64,000 nucleotides of DNA from Thereva unica (GCA_949987705.1 OX465281.1:221373978-221437977), one strand, 5' to 3'. Positions 44,216 to 56,074 are shown, numbered from the stretch's first letter. Made by a program: numbers and translations. The notes: a model not told the origin generated them from the sequence alone.

Positions 44216-47099
44216 GAAAAAGAAAAAGAAGAGTTATGGAGGTTTTGGAGGATGTTAAAGGAGATGGCGGGTTGAATTCTAGGATGTTTGGTAAAGCTGA
44301 CTGGGTGAGATTGTGTCACAGTCGAGTTGTTCTATGTAGAAACGAATTCCTAGTTTGTAGAAGGCCCAAAAGGAGGTGCTGGTTAAAAGGATTTGAAACG
44401 AGCCCAGTAATCTGTTGTTGCGTGATCAAATTGTTGTGGAGGTAGGAGAGCGTTTATTTTGTTGGGACAGTCAGTGCTGCTACATTTCTGCGATGGGTGG
44501 CTCAAAGGATCGATGAATGCGTCGGTATGGATTGCTTTGGGGCCCTTTGTACTTCATATAACCACGCCAAGGTCATTTGCATAGCGTCGCCCCAAATTAG
44601 AGACTTGTATTCGATTACTCCCTACTCAACATAGAAAACAATTTTAATAAATAGTGTAAATGTCAATGAATTAAAAGTAAGTAAAAGTAAAATTTTTTAA
44701 GTTTTTTTTATCTTGTTGCAACTCGGTAAAGTACCATGGCACTTGAAAATTCGAGGCAGCTCCAGTGATATGTTATCACCTACAGAGTTGTGGATATAGT
44801 AGTCTTCTTAAGACTAAATAAAATACTGAAACTAAATAAGTCCCAGCTATTTGACCTACACATAATGATGGGCAGTTCTCTAAGGAGCTAGGTTTGTTAG
44901 GGTGAAACTTTGACATGCTAGGCCCTTTTTGACTCGAGATCAAGATTGGGATGAGTTTTAAGAACTACATTAACTATAGGAGCTCCTTGGCTCCATATTT
45001 GGGGCGGCTTTCTGTGTTAAAGTTTTTCAAAAAAATTCGGTGTTTTGTTTCTTCTGATTGTGGTATTACTAATTACATAATCCCTTCTAAGATTTACTAG
45101 CACATTATCTAAAAATGCTTACCTTATTTCCCCAGAAGGATTTTTAAATAATAAAAATATTTAATGTAATCTCTTCTAGGCAAAATGGGCCATTATCCAT
45201 TGTAAAAATCCAAATACCTACAAGCCAAATTAATACAAGTTTAAAGAGAATTCAACTCCATAATCTGCCATTAATTATCATTATTTACTCACTTACAGGA
45301 CTCTAAATATGGAGTTCAAAATAATGATTTATAGGCCAGAATGCTTTACTAATGAATTTTAAGATGCCTCCACTTCTATGAAAACAATTGAACACCCCTA
45401 CACTGACCAACAGGATACATGGGGCCCTTTAGTGTAAGAACAGCTAGGATGAGTGGAGCATACGAAAAGGTACATACCCTCATAACTTAAGGAACGAGTA
45501 TGCCCGGGTCCCGCAATCCCTTTGCATCTGGACAAGTTTTCGAAAGCAGATTTAGAACAAATCCATCGGATAAATCCTTAAGCTTACTGACCGTTTGCAG
45601 TCCATTCTGCTAAGACATGGAGACTTAAAATAGGAAATTCCCATGAGCACTGGTGTGGGTTTTGGTTCATATAGTTGAGGAGCAGAGTCGCCTGCTTGAA
45701 TTATGGATGAGAATTTGTTATCAGAAAAGGATTTCCATTCAAAGTGTCATATGAGCGAGGTGATGGAGGTGTATTCAAAACGAAATTAACTCTTAAGGAA
45801 GGATACCACCACATCCTTGCCATTCCTTGAGCTCTCAACCCTTTTCTTTTAAACTTAACAACTAATTCCTGGTCATTGGGATGGCTGAGACTTCGGTTAA
45901 AATATTCAAAACTCCACCAAAACTTGGCCAGCAATGCCTTGGCCCCCGGGTTCACAACCAAACCTCCCCCTTCACACCGGCCATCGGCCCCAAACCCTTC
46001 AGCTATTTCATAGGCGGACTTAGCCCTTTTTCGACAACGGTTCGAAAAGCTAAAAAGGTATTATCGGGTTAACATTCAGGATTATGAGTGTACAGAGTCT
46101 GGATACCTGTGTGGGTAGTGGGTACATTGAAATGTCAGTAAGTGTGTGGTTATGGCTCTCTCTAGCTTAGGGTGGTTCATATTCCCTCTATAAATGGGGT
46201 AGCCTAGGGTAAATTCGTTTTTAAAAGTCGCCCAGTAAAGTCCGAGTTGGGACATCATTTTGGTTGGTCATTCGGTCATTGGTGAGGTTTTTGTTAAGTG
46301 TATCGAGCTAATTGAGTTATAATACACTGAAGGTCATACGTCTTTTATGAGAATTAAATGGAGAGAGTTTTAAAATTATAGGGGCTGGTTACATAGCGAA
46401 GTGATTGAGGGTGTTTTTATTTGAACTGTGTTTAGGTTATGATAAGCTCGATTGGAATTTGTAATAGATCAATTATTGAAATATTTGCAAAAGTATCGAA
46501 CTGTCGTAATCGAGCACTTTTACGACTAGTAACAAAAGTTATGGTCTTACTAGTGGGAACATAGAGAGTTTTCAGACAAAGCGACAATGCTTTCTTGTCA
46601 AATGCAAACTAAACCATTGGTTTACAACGCCTTAAGAGAAAAGTTACTTCAAATCGAACTAATTGAAATGTTTGGGCGCACAGCAAAGTAAAGTTGGAGT
46701 TTATTTTCAATAAAATGTTTGCGTTACTACTAAAGGTGAAAATGATTGTATAAGTTGCAGCCAGAATCAGTTTTATACACGAGATATGTACCCATTGGCG
46801 TATAACTTTTGATCCAAAATTCCTTTAGTTTTGCGGTTTGTCCAAGTAATTGAATTTCAATGGTGGTTAATGACATGGTGTTTCCTAGGAAAGGAAATAT
46901 CTTTTGATTTGATTGTGATATTAAGAATATGTGGGCAAATTTAGCACGCTAACAATATTTTTGAGGAATTTTTCTTGTGTTTTAATTGTGATTGTAATAA
47001 CTAAAAAAATATATTGATTGTAATTTAAATACTACGTGATAATAGAGATGTTATCTTTATAATAACATAACACCGCGCATCTTCTGACTGAATGTGATG
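44216..47099. other. No recognised feature
   Basis: Non-coding, moderately AT-rich. Short frames (44236-44445, 45701-45961, 45881-46072) show no convincing motif. LKEGYHHILAIP near 45790 superficially recalls a retroelement reverse transcriptase, but nothing around it supports that. Confidence 0.4.
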
Positions 47100-50075
47100 A
47101 TCAGAGAGGTATACAGCATACCTTCTTCTTTGATCCGTTAGCTGGCGGTACGACCGGAACGTATGAGCAAAGGATACGCTGGTGTCGGTGCCGTAGTGTA
47201 TCGAACTCCACTTACGATTCGTTTCCATTCTCGACGATTTTTGGCGACGTTTCGAGCCGCGATAACTGATAATCGTTGATTCTTTATCTCGTCCTCGATA
47301 TTCTTTAGCCAAGTTTGCTTCGGTGCCAATCGCTGAATTCTCCAGTCTGTCGGAAGGTCTCGCCAGAGAAGTTTACGTAGCAAGTTGTTATCATCCATTC
47401 GGCAAACATGTCCAAACCACCGTAGTCGACGTTTTTGTATTTCTTCTTCGATCAATTTGATCTTTGATCGCATCTTTGTTTAACTCTCTCGTTTCGAGGG
47501 CGAGACACGGAGAATCTGCCTCAAGCATCACATTTGGAAGACCTCGAGCTTGTTGACGTCCGGCTTGAGCAGTGTACACGTTTCTGATCCATTAAGAAGA
47601 ATCGGAAGAATCAATGTTCGGTAAAGGCGTACTTTCGTTTTGACGGTAACATTTGCTAGTTTCCATATGCATCACTTGAATGAGGCGAATGTTGCTGTTG
47701 CCTGGCCGATGCGATGCGGCTATGAACGTCAGCTTTCACTTTCGTTTCCTCAACCAATGATCCCAAATATTTGAACATCGGAATCTGTTCGATTTCGGTT
47801 CCATCGAGGTGAATACTGGCCCTCGATCAGTCCGTTGTGAGCATTTTGGTCTTTTCAGCATTGATTTTTAACCCGATTGAGCGATGCGGGAAATGTCGTA
47901 TAAGAAGTCCGTTGCCTCGGTTTCCGTGTCGGCGTACATCAAGTCGGTTGCAAAGTTGTTGCCGTCGTTTCGAACTCCGAGTCTTCCATCGAATGCTTCA
48001 CGCATAATCGCGTCAATCGCAACGTTGAAGAGAAGTGATGAAGCGATGTTTGAATCGGAAACTTCTCGGATAAGTCGAATACAACCGCTGCTGGTTGAGC
48101 CATCGTACGACGCTTGGAGAAGTTGGATGATTTTCAATGGCCCGTGTTCGGTTTCCAAGTTTCTCCACAAGCTGTTCCAATCGACGCAATCGAAAGCGGA
48201 TTTCAAATCGTTGAAAACCACGACAGTTCGTTTGCCGCAACGAATTCTTTCTTCTATTAGCTGACGGAGTTCGAATTTTTGATCAATACATCCTCGATGT
48301 GGTCTAAATCCAGCTTGTTCTTTCCGGCTCGTTTGCTCTCTATTTCTGTAGCCTCGATTGTATGATTTTCGTAAATACTTTGCCAACGATCATAAGGAGG
48401 CTAATACCGCGATAATTTTTGCATTTCCGACTGTCGCCTTTTTTCAAAATTCGGACAACGATCGCTTTCTTACACGGCGACGGGACACGATCCGAATGCC
48501 ATATGTGTGTTATGAGGACATGAAGTCGTTGTGATAAGTCATCGCCTTTGGCTTTGATCATCTCGGCGGTTACTTGGTCTATTCGGGGCCCCTTTTCTAT
48601 TTTTCAGCGATTTTATTGCCATTTTCACCTGGATAATTGTCGGCTTGGTATGGAGAAAGGGAGTCGTCGGCGGTTCGAGTGCTGGACCTTGTCGCGGATT
48701 CTGGTTGTAGTTGGTGGACGAATTCTCGCCACCGCTGCAGGAGCCTATGGAAAGAAGTCATGAAAGCTCCACCCGATTTTTTGATGTCGTTTGCTGATGT
48801 TGTTTTTCCGCCTAACCGCAGGATTGACTGGCGTTCGGTACTCGTGCTTTGACGCCGCTCCTACCATGTGGGCCGCAACGTTATTCTAGTACGATTCCAG
48901 GGTTCCGATTTCATTTTCTGTCGAACTTCTTTGTTCAATCGTGCGTATTACTCAAAGTCAATTCGCTTCCGCTGATCGACGAGATCCAGACAGCTGTCCG
49001 TGATCAATGGTTGCGTCCGTTTACGGATAGGTGGACACAAAACTCCATTGCACACCCCCACAATAGACTCCGACAATTGCCTTTCTTCTACATCGATACC
49101 ATCCGGTATTGCGAGCGCCGCGCATTTATTGTATAATGTAATTTAAAACTCTTGCCCGATGGCCGGGTCGCGTAGGCCCGCTCAATTCTTCTTGGTTGGT
49201 GGTGGCGCTGTTGTCTTTGCTCTTTTTAATCGCATCTGTAATTTCGCTCGAACAAGATAATGGTCCGATCCGCAATCGGGCACACGCATTGCACGAGCGT
49301 CTTTAAGCGTCGATCGGAATCATGCGTTGATCAAAAAGTAGTTTAACATCGCCGAGTCTTTGCCGGATGGATTTCGCCAGGTGAGTTGGTGTTTGAGTAG
49401 ATGGCGGAAAATGCTGTTGCCAACGATCAATTTATTTGACGCTGCAAATAAAAGCAAGCGTAAGCCGTTATCGTTAATTACTTCGTGTCCAAATTTGCCC
49501 ATCATTCCTTTCCAGCCGGTTCTATCTTCTTCTGAATGTGCATTGAAGCCTCCGCGAGAGTTATCAATTGGGTTCGTGGTGCCATATCCAGAGTCTGTTG
49601 AAGATTATCGTAAAATTAGTCCTTGTTTGGGTCCGGGCTAGTCTCGACGGATACAATATGGGTCTTACTTGATCGTGCCACCGATGGTTATAACCGTCAA
49701 ACGCTCGGATAAAGGTTGGATTGCGATAACGCTGCTGGCAGTCTGTCGGTCGACCATAAAACCGACGTCGGGATCTCGTCTCTCACCACCGGATTAACAA
49801 AGAGTCGTAGTTCCGATAGCGCAGCAACTGATATTTTGCATTTGAAAAATTTCATTGCTATGATTTCCTTTTGACCAACGTGATGTCCTGTTCGTACATT
49901 TTACGCGGTGAACTGGTTATCCATTTTCGGTGTAACTAATTTGGGTGTTCAGCCAGTAACCCACCTCTCATCAGTATCCCCAGTGCTGGCGCATTGGCTG
50001 CCCCGGATTCAGTAGCCATTCGGTTTCTTGCCTAGTTTCTTCGGCAGACCGACCACCCTCCTCCTTTCACACCCT
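47100..50075 (-). pseudogene. RTE-like retrotransposon remnant
   Basis: Read on the minus strand from 50075 down: YEQDITLVKRK (about 49890), ERLTVITIGGTIKTHIVSV (about 49670) and remains of an endonuclease, then LITHIWHSDRVPSPCKKAI and KNYRGISLL (48340-48561), KEQAGFRPHRGCIDQ, FNDLKSAFDCVDW, SGCIRLIREV, LMYADTETEA in place of YADD (47868-48386), KPDVNKLEVFQM-type codons (about 47550), and the C-terminus RRLRWFGHVCRMDDNNLLRK to LLIRSGRTAS (47138-47473). Several frameshifts and deletions, and the catalytic motif is altered. It is a sister copy of the split element at 34795-44215 and serves as its uninterrupted reference. Confidence 0.7.
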
Positions 50076-50133
50076 GGACTTGGGACCAGATGACAGCGGA
50101 GTTAACCCATAACCCAAAACATAGTATATCCCC
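50076..50133. other. Junction between two element remnants
   Basis: Short sequence between the RTE-like remnant and the Jockey tail; nothing recognised. Confidence 0.3.
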
Positions 50134-50230
50134 CACACTAAGCTAACTACAAGACGTTGCACCTTGACGTGACAAATGACATAATGGACTGGTAGAATAC
50201 AATAGTGTAAAAGTTGTTTAGAATTGATTT
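50134..50230 (+). pseudogene. 3' UTR scrap of the Jockey-like family
   Basis: AAGCTAACTACAAGACGTTG, CACCTTGACGTG and ATAATGGACTGGTAGAATAC match the 3' UTR at 43984-44050 with scattered differences. It lies 114 bp upstream of a dve exon. Confidence 0.6.
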
Positions 50231-50344
50231 TTCAAACCATTCGTCTGATACCTGTCATAATGTAAAATATTATTAATGTGACCTTGCAGTGTTAACATGA
50301 ATAACATGACAAATCTTTCTAACCACCATCTTTCTTTTTTACAG

Positions 50345-50554
50345 CAAAGTCCTTACCCCTTCATTGTATAGTAGAATCCGTACCATCGCTACAAGCATCA
50401 TTAACAATTGATACTAGAAATATGTGGAAGCGAAGACCAAATATAGAAACTGACAGTTATGTGATAGTTGCTGCATCAACACCATGGTCAGATATTGTAA
50501 CCACCGCTCTGCAACGTTTAGGTTACTCAATGGACATAGCGAGTACAGCCAGAG
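50345..50554 (+). CDS. dve: dve exon: first part of compass (CMP/ULD) domain
   Basis: 210 bp. The 3' splice site TTCTTTCTTTTTTACAG lies directly upstream, and the 5' site is CCAGAG|GTAATT. The exon begins two bases into a codon and reads KSLPLHCIVESVPSLQASL, MWKRRPNIETDSYVIVAAS and WSDIVTTALQRLGYSMDIAS. This is the N-terminal half of the SATB-like compass domain found in SATB proteins and Drosophila Defective proventriculus, where it mediates self-association. It ends on one base of a Gly codon completed by the next exon at 50612. dve encodes a nuclear transcription factor needed for midgut/proventriculus, wing and photoreceptor patterning in Drosophila. The identification rests on this domain together with the two-homeodomain exon at 62728. 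Confidence 0.85.
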
Positions 50555-50611
50555 GTAATTACATTTTTATTTTATTTTTCACTTAAATTTACCTTTTTAA
50601 AAAAATTTCAG
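50555..50611 (+). other. dve: dve intron, 57 bp
   Basis: GTAATT donor, A/T-rich body and AATTTCAG acceptor. Its removal restores a continuous compass domain (TARGSLIIKNW). Confidence 0.85.
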
Positions 50612-50841
50612 GCTCATTAATAATAAAAAATTGGAAACCAATTCCACTTGAAAACATATCAGATAATCCAGGTGTACCAGTTTGTGATATCCTTGGGGAG
50701 CTAACGTCAGTGGTAACATTGAGGATAGTTATTTTGAGAACGAAGCCATCAACATTCGCTGAAATCAAAGATAAACTGCTTAAGCTGCTTGTGCTGCAGT
50801 CGCATGCAGTCCTTAGATCGACCGGCTGTCCTTTGGATGAG
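50612..50841 (+). CDS. dve: dve exon: second part of compass domain
   Basis: 230 bp, acceptor AATTTCAG|GC and donor GATGAG|GTAAGC. With the G carried over from the previous exon it reads GSLIIKNWKPIPLENIS, VPVCDILGELTSVVTLRIV, TFAEIKDKLLKLLVLQSHAV and LRSTGCPLDE. This completes the compass (ULD/CMP) fold and leads into the segment just before the homeodomain region. The exon ends in phase 0, matching the phase-0 start of the exon at 62728. No stop or frameshift. Confidence 0.85.
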
Positions 50842-51444
50842 GTAAGCGAAATATTATAACATCAGGCAGATTCTAAGAAGTGAAACATTTAATTAAAATC
50901 CTTGCCGCGCTTTGAACTTTCTCCCACCGTAAATGAATTCCAAAAATTCACTCGTAATAATATTTAAGCAAGGAAGATATAATTTTATTCCTGCAGAATT
51001 TACTTTTTGATTTGACGATTGCTTAATTAATTTTCTGTAATTAAGAAATTACTTTACTTTCTTCTCCCATTCATGGGCGAATGTTTTTGGAATATTTTCA
51101 TTATCCAGGTAAAATATATGAATTTCGCCCACTTACCCTTATGCGGTTTGTCCCCCGCACCATTTAGCGATATACTCTTGCTCATGATTTTCGAGTAAAT
51201 TGCGCATTCTGTTGTGTGAGCGTGTATATGTGCGGTAATGAGATTAAAGGCTCAGAATTAAATTTGAGATCAAAGATAAATTCAACTACAAGAAGAGTTT
51301 TATAATAAAACTAATTCCCAAGCGCAAAGGTACGCAAAAGCCCGAAGGCATAACTAGTATCCAAATATAGGTATACCGTTTCGAGTATTTAGCAGCTCTC
51401 CCGAATGAAGAACGCACATGTGTTAATGTTCATTTAACAGAGGC

Positions 51445-51466
51445 TATATATATATATATATATATA
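51445..51466. repeat. (TA)11 microsatellite
   Basis: Perfect dinucleotide run inside the dve intron. Confidence 0.95.
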
Positions 51467-52009
51467 GATTGCCAGGATATTTTGCCATCATAGAAATTCG
51501 CATACAATTGTAATTGCGTGTATGAAGGCGAAGAGAAGAAATTTCTTATTCTTAATCGGATCAGGATAAGCAGAAAATTTTCAGGTGTATTTGTGCATAA
51601 TGTGAGAATTTGCATTTAAAAAGGGTTTTATTACTTAGTTCTCTCCTTTCGACAATATATATAATGTATGTATGTATAAACATACAGGCCTATTAGACAA
51701 TCTGACACACATGAAGTTTAGCTATTTCGGTGAGACAAACTCTTTTCCTTCCCGTCGTCGTCTTAAAAGTATGTACATACATATATATCAGAGTACTTTG
51801 TCAGATTTAATAATGAGACGTGTGAGGATATTTTGTGAATCTTGTGGTAAGACACACTTCTTTAGACGATTCAGTATTTAAAACTGTCGCACGATATTCG
51901 ATATTGAATTGCGATCTTAAGTACGGATTTTTCGGTTCACAGAACATTTTCGAAACTGAATATCGAGGTCTTAGGAGCTATTAATATATTATTATGTAGA
52001 TGTAAAAGA

Positions 52010-52560
52010 TCAAAGGTAATTCATTAGACACTCAGGATTTATTTTTAATGTATGTTCGAAAGTTAGAATGGTTCCGTGATTCTGTAGTTGTAGCTTAGGA
52101 GTCGCTGCTATATCGTTCAAGTCATGGTGCAATGTCTTGTAGTAAGCTTGATTTGAAACATAGAACAGAAAGAATAGGTTAGGGTTCGTAGAGTGCTTGA
52201 GTAGAGGACGATGGACTTCGCGTTTGAACTCTGAAATGCTATATGAGTTCGGGAACATCCACTGCGGAAGACAGGTCCACAATCGTGTTGTTTTATTTAA
52301 AAACGTGAGAGAAGGAGAGTAGGCTGTTGTGTTTGGTGGAGGCGGGAGAATTTAAGAGAGGGCTGCTACATTCTTACAGTAGCTTAAAGAGTTTATGGGG
52401 TGGTAAAAGGTGCTATCCCCAATGAGTTTGATGGCGTGGCTTTGCCGCTTATTTTTTATGGCTAGAATATCTTATTCCGAAGGCTGCTAATAAGATGACC
52501 CAGGTACTCTATGGCTGGCTTCATGAAAGACCACTTGCGTAGGCTGCATCGTAATCCATT
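52010..52560 (-). pseudogene. Jockey-like C-terminal fragment
   Basis: The minus strand reads MKPAIEYLGHLIS (about 52530), then decayed codons matching the ALKLIGD segment, then LPQWMFPNSYSISEFKREVH (about 52260-52210), equivalent to VFPNSYNTLKFKREVHRH in 43095-43955, followed by UTR-like sequence with GCACCATGACTTG. Frameshifted; a diverged relative of the family, not an identical copy. Confidence 0.65.
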
Positions 52561-52566
52561 AAACCA

Positions 52567-52650
52567 GTGATTCTCAACCTTGTTTTTTTTTGTTGCGGCA
52601 CACTTTTGACAATTTCAAAATTTGGCGGCACACTACTTAACAATACAATA
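52567..52650 (+). mobile_element. hAT-like transposon terminus
   Basis: CAGTGATTCTCAACCTTG at 52567 is the type of end found in many hAT elements, followed by GCGGCACACTTTTGAC and TTTGGCGGCACAC. The same subterminal motifs recur in inverted context near 54640-54680, which may be the other side of the same element. Confidence 0.5.
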
Positions 52651-52955
52651 AATTTAAAAGAATTTTACTTATAAACCCTTTTTTCCATCCCATAGCCGTC
52701 AATTAAGCTCAAGCCTTCACTTTTCGGGAGCCAGTTTTCATTCAAAAATCATTTAGTAAACTTTGCCAGCGCGCTAGCAAATGAGGGGCATTCCGAAAGA
52801 GTTTCCTCAAAAATACCACTCAAAAAAAGACCAGCGATACTGAAGTGAGGTATGCATTATCAGTTTTTTTTATAATGGCCCTAGTAGGAAAACCTTATTT
52901 CAAATTAAGTGGGGCGATATCTGCCATACAAGTTTTGAAAACCTTAAAAAAATAC

Positions 52956-53259
52956 CCCAGCTTCACCGACTGAACAAGCAAATTGGCGAACTGAACTTCC
53001 AACCTCAGTTCAATTCGCATATAGTTTAAACAAATTCAACTGAGGAAAAAAAAACCTCAGTTCGCAGATCGGGTCCCGAACCGAAATTTAATGTAAAAGC
53101 TCGCTCAAAAGATAGTGATCAACCAGTGGGAAATGCGAAAATTTCTGACTTCTGGCAAAAAAGCAACAATTTGCACTGAACACAAACTGGACTTTAGCCG
53201 GTGAAGCCACTTACGTGGATTCAACTGAACATTATTGAACTGAGGTCGGTGAAGCCGGG
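52956..53259. mobile_element. MITE with CCCAGCTTCACCGAC ends
   Basis: Starts CCCAGCTTCACCGACTGAAC and ends GAGGTCGGTGAAGCCGGG. 304 bp, non-coding, with internal CTGAAC/GTTCAG repeats. A third TIR type beginning CCCRGC. Confidence 0.65.
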
Positions 53260-53340
53260 CCATTTAGCTTTACGTTCACTCATACAAAGTTTTAGTTTTT
53301 GTTGATGTATTGCTTCATGTTTTAGGCAATTATGTTGGGG

Positions 53341-53455
53341 ATCGTGAAGGGTATCATTTAGCATACTCAATAGACCGGTTCTGGTTCGATTACAGGGATT
53401 AAGCAGTATTGGACGTAATTGGTACTCAGTTAGGAGACCATATTGGTAAAACGAT
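53341..53455 (+). pseudogene. 5S rRNA-like sequence
   Basis: Reads GGGTATCATTTAGCATACTC, CCGGTTCTGGTTCGATTAC, GGGATTAAGCAGTATTGGAC, GGTACTCAGTTAGGAGACC and ATTGGTAAAAC. These follow, in order and spacing, the 5S rRNA internal promoter and 3' half (CATACCACGCTGAATAC, CGGTTCTCGTCCGATCACC, AATTAAGCAGC, GTTAGTACTTAGATGGG, GACC, CTTGGGAACAC). The sequence is too diverged to be a working 5S gene; it is either a 5S pseudogene or the head of a 5S-derived SINE. Confidence 0.6.
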
Positions 53456-53799
53456 ACTTGCGTTTAAAAATATAAAGATAAAATATATTATTCACATATC
53501 CACGCCGAACTTCTCAAACTTTTCGGAATCCCTTTTGCACTCGGAATCGAGGTGAAATGAATTTTTCTCCGGGGGGGGTCAAAAGAGGCATTTCCGTATG
53601 ACGAGGCACGAATGAGGCAAAAGATAAGAAACTCGGTGCGGGCCTCATAGGGCAATCTACTCGGGGTCCGAATGGGGCGGTTGAGCTAGGCTCATAAGGG
53701 CCCTTCCCAAAATGCTTGTCGGACATACCCCATAACCAAAGAATTTAAAGCCAACTCGTAATTCAATTGACCGAATAATATTTTATTCGCGTGCTCCCC

Positions 53800-54360
53800 A
53801 TCTACAATGATTATGCTCCGCCGCCCCTGTTCGCTAATAGTATTCTTATTTTAATTTCCGCCGTAATGTTGTTATCTTTGCTTCTCTTTGATGCTGCTTT
53901 CTCTAACGCTACATATGCTTCCTTCGCTGCAGTCATTGATTTGGCTATGACGACTATATCATCTGCATATGTCATTACCTCATTAGACTTGTTTAGAATT
54001 GTCCCTCTAGTTTCAATACGTTCCTACTGGACCGTTTTTGCTAATAAGATGTTAAATAGTAAGCAGGGGAGATAGTCTCCTTACCTGAGGGTTCTGTTCA
54101 CACCGAAAAATTGCTCCGTATTCTCACTCCGTTTATCATTCGACTCAATGAGGTTTTAGTGATTTGAATTAATTTGTCTGGAAAGTTCAGTGCCACCATT
54201 GCTTCGTAGATTTTTGATCGTCTTAAACTCAGTGAAAAAGAGGTGGGTCTCTATATTAAACCCTTTCTTCTATTCAATTACCTGTCTTAATGCGAATATG
54301 TGATCGGTTGTGGACTTTTGTTTCCTGAATCCGCAGTGGTTATTCCCAATTGCTTTTAAA
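53800..54360 (-). pseudogene. RTE-like reverse transcriptase fragment
   Basis: Minus strand: GNNHCGFRKQKSTTDHIFAL and GFNIETHLFFTEFKT (about 54350-54215), then VMTYADDIVVIAKSMTAAKE (about 53990-53930). These are consecutive palm blocks, catalytic YADD intact, with internal deletions and stops. The plus-strand frame 53791-54075 is its antisense shadow. Confidence 0.65.
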
Positions 54361-54694
54361 TACTAGTACGAATATATATGCGATATTTTATATGCTACAT
54401 TCAGTAACATAGTTCCCCTGTAGTTGGAACAAACAAGTTGGTCCCCGTTTTGTGTAGTAAATCTAAGAAAAATTATCGCCGGTATAGCAGTATTTTAGAT
54501 TCGGCTCGGCAGAATAATTGATCAATAATGCCAAGGACACTCTGTAATGATTGCGGCAAAAATATTTTTCTCGTCGCGTTCTTGTTCCAATAATTTATAC
54601 ATACAAAATAATTTGTGTTGTTTGCATTTGTAAAATTTGGCGGCACACTTCAGGAATTTGGCGGCACACAAAAGTGCCGCGGTACCTACCTGCC

Positions 54695-56030
54695 TAGTAG
54701 ATAGATTGCTGAAGTGCTCTTTGTCGGTACGTCCGGTTACCAAATAATTGGCACAGCTTGGAATCCTTGCTGTAATTTGTTCTAAAAGCCGCTGGAACAT
54801 CGCGGGGCTGCTCCGAAAGGCAGGCGCTGGTACTGGAAAACTCCTAGAGGCGTATTGACAACTACTACTTCTTTCGAATAGGGATCTAACTTATCCTGTA
54901 GATAAGGATCTGAAAGATCTAATTTTGTGAAAAGTATTCCCCCACGTAATTTCTAGAACAATTTCTCTATACAGGGATCGGATATTGGTCCACATCCAAT
55001 TGTGTATTTACTGCCTTAAAATCTCCAGATATGCGAACTCCCTTGTCTTTTTTAGGCACTACAACCACAGGAGCTGGCCAGTTGCTATACTTCACTGATT
55101 CCCACATTCCTAATTTGACTAAACGCTCCGCTTCCTCTTTGAATACATTAGTTAAGGAAAATGGTACGAGCCGTGCATTCAAAAACTTTAGTCTGGCTTG
55201 CGGTTTTAAACGTAAGTGAGCTGTGAAGTTTGTGATGTACACAAACCAAAATCATCAGAAAAAACACTTCGATATTGTTCACAAATGCTAGTAATTTCTG
55301 CACCCTCAACTGGTCTTTCTATTGTTAGAAACTCGTTTAATGGTCTTGCAATTCTGAGCTTGAAAACATCGATTCAATCGACACCGAAAATATTACTTCC
55401 GGCGTATTGGAGACCAGCATATCGCGTATTAATTCGTCTATGCATTCTTCTTTACACTCTTCTTTCCTGCACACGTACTGACACTTCCTCGCTAATCCAC
55501 GAAGCTCGCCAACCCATTCTGCGCACTTTTGACCAGGTTTCATCCGCGATTTAAAAAAATCTGTCGTGAAGCAAGAACATGTTGGTTTGATTTTAAATGA
55601 CTTTCGAGTCTTTCTAAAATTCCTTTAAACGATTTTGCCTGAAAACTCTCTAAACCGAACAAATTTTGTAGAAGTTCGAACAAATCGTTTGCCGTCTTCC
55701 GAGGTCACTGAATACTCAGTAAAATGTTGGTTAAGCTGCTTTTCGTACAATTCCCAACTGCCTTTACATCTACCATATGAATGAAAAGCTGGGATATGCG
55801 GCTGCGACTGACTGCACTTGCTTTCTGGAGTTTGTAGTTGTTGCTGATTCAATTGGTTTTCCATCCATAATTTTTTACTTTGGAGTATCAACTCCATCCA
55901 TGCCTGTTGCTGTTTCAATAGCTTTGCTATTGCTGCTTCTTCCATATTTGGCAAAAATTCCTTTTCGTTCTTCCAATAATCTACTTTTTCCTGGTCGCCA
56001 GAAATTGTCGATTCACAGTCAGAACAAAAA
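54695..56030 (-). pseudogene. Ty3/gypsy retrotransposon remnant (gag joined to reverse transcriptase)
   Basis: Minus strand from 56030: TGGCGACCAGGAAAAAGTAG (leader-like), then gag codons MEEAAIAKLLKQQQAWMEL, GSWELYEKQLNQHF and YSVTSEDGKRF; then GQKCAEWVGELRGLARKC (55337-55543). Next come reverse transcriptase codons HLRLKPQARLKFLNA, YSNWPAPVVVVPKKDKGVRI and DFKAVNTQLDVDQYPIP (54967-55242), TPLGVFQYQRLPFG and VTGRTDKEHF (to about 54700). The zinc knuckle and protease are missing, and the catalytic YLDD region is damaged (NYLVTGR). It is cut off at about 54690 by sequence with hAT-like GGCGGCACAC motifs. Confidence 0.75.
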
Positions 56031-56074
56031 GAAAGTTTTTTATATGTCAATAAAGTGAATATCATTTACAAAAA

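Larger units (their letters stand above)
1..50344 (+). other. Presumed dve 5' intron or upstream region
   Basis: The first recognised host exon starts at 50345 behind a 3' splice site and in mid-codon, so at least one more 5' exon must exist. I could not find it here. Everything identified in 1-50344 is transposon-derived or non-coding. Treating the interval as intron of dve is inference; part of it could be intergenic DNA or hold an unrecognised short exon. Confidence 0.5.

Noticed and set aside
44236..44445. Possible upstream dve exon (starts MEVLEDVKGDGG)
   Set aside because: No splice site in the required phase to join 50345 and no similarity to dve N-terminal sequence that I can recognise.
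45775..46072. LKEGYHHILAIP as a possible gypsy or DIRS reverse transcriptase
   Set aside because: A single short resemblance with an immediate stop and no neighbouring retroelement motif.
47884..48264. 126-codon plus-strand frame
   Set aside because: Antisense of the minus-strand RTE-like reverse transcriptase; no motif of its own.
53385..53400. GGTTCGATTAC as a tRNA B box
   Set aside because: The surrounding 115 bp follow 5S rRNA in order and spacing, which explains the motif better.
53791..54075. 94-codon plus-strand frame
   Set aside because: Antisense shadow of the RTE-like reverse transcriptase fragment on the minus strand (YADD motif at about 53985).
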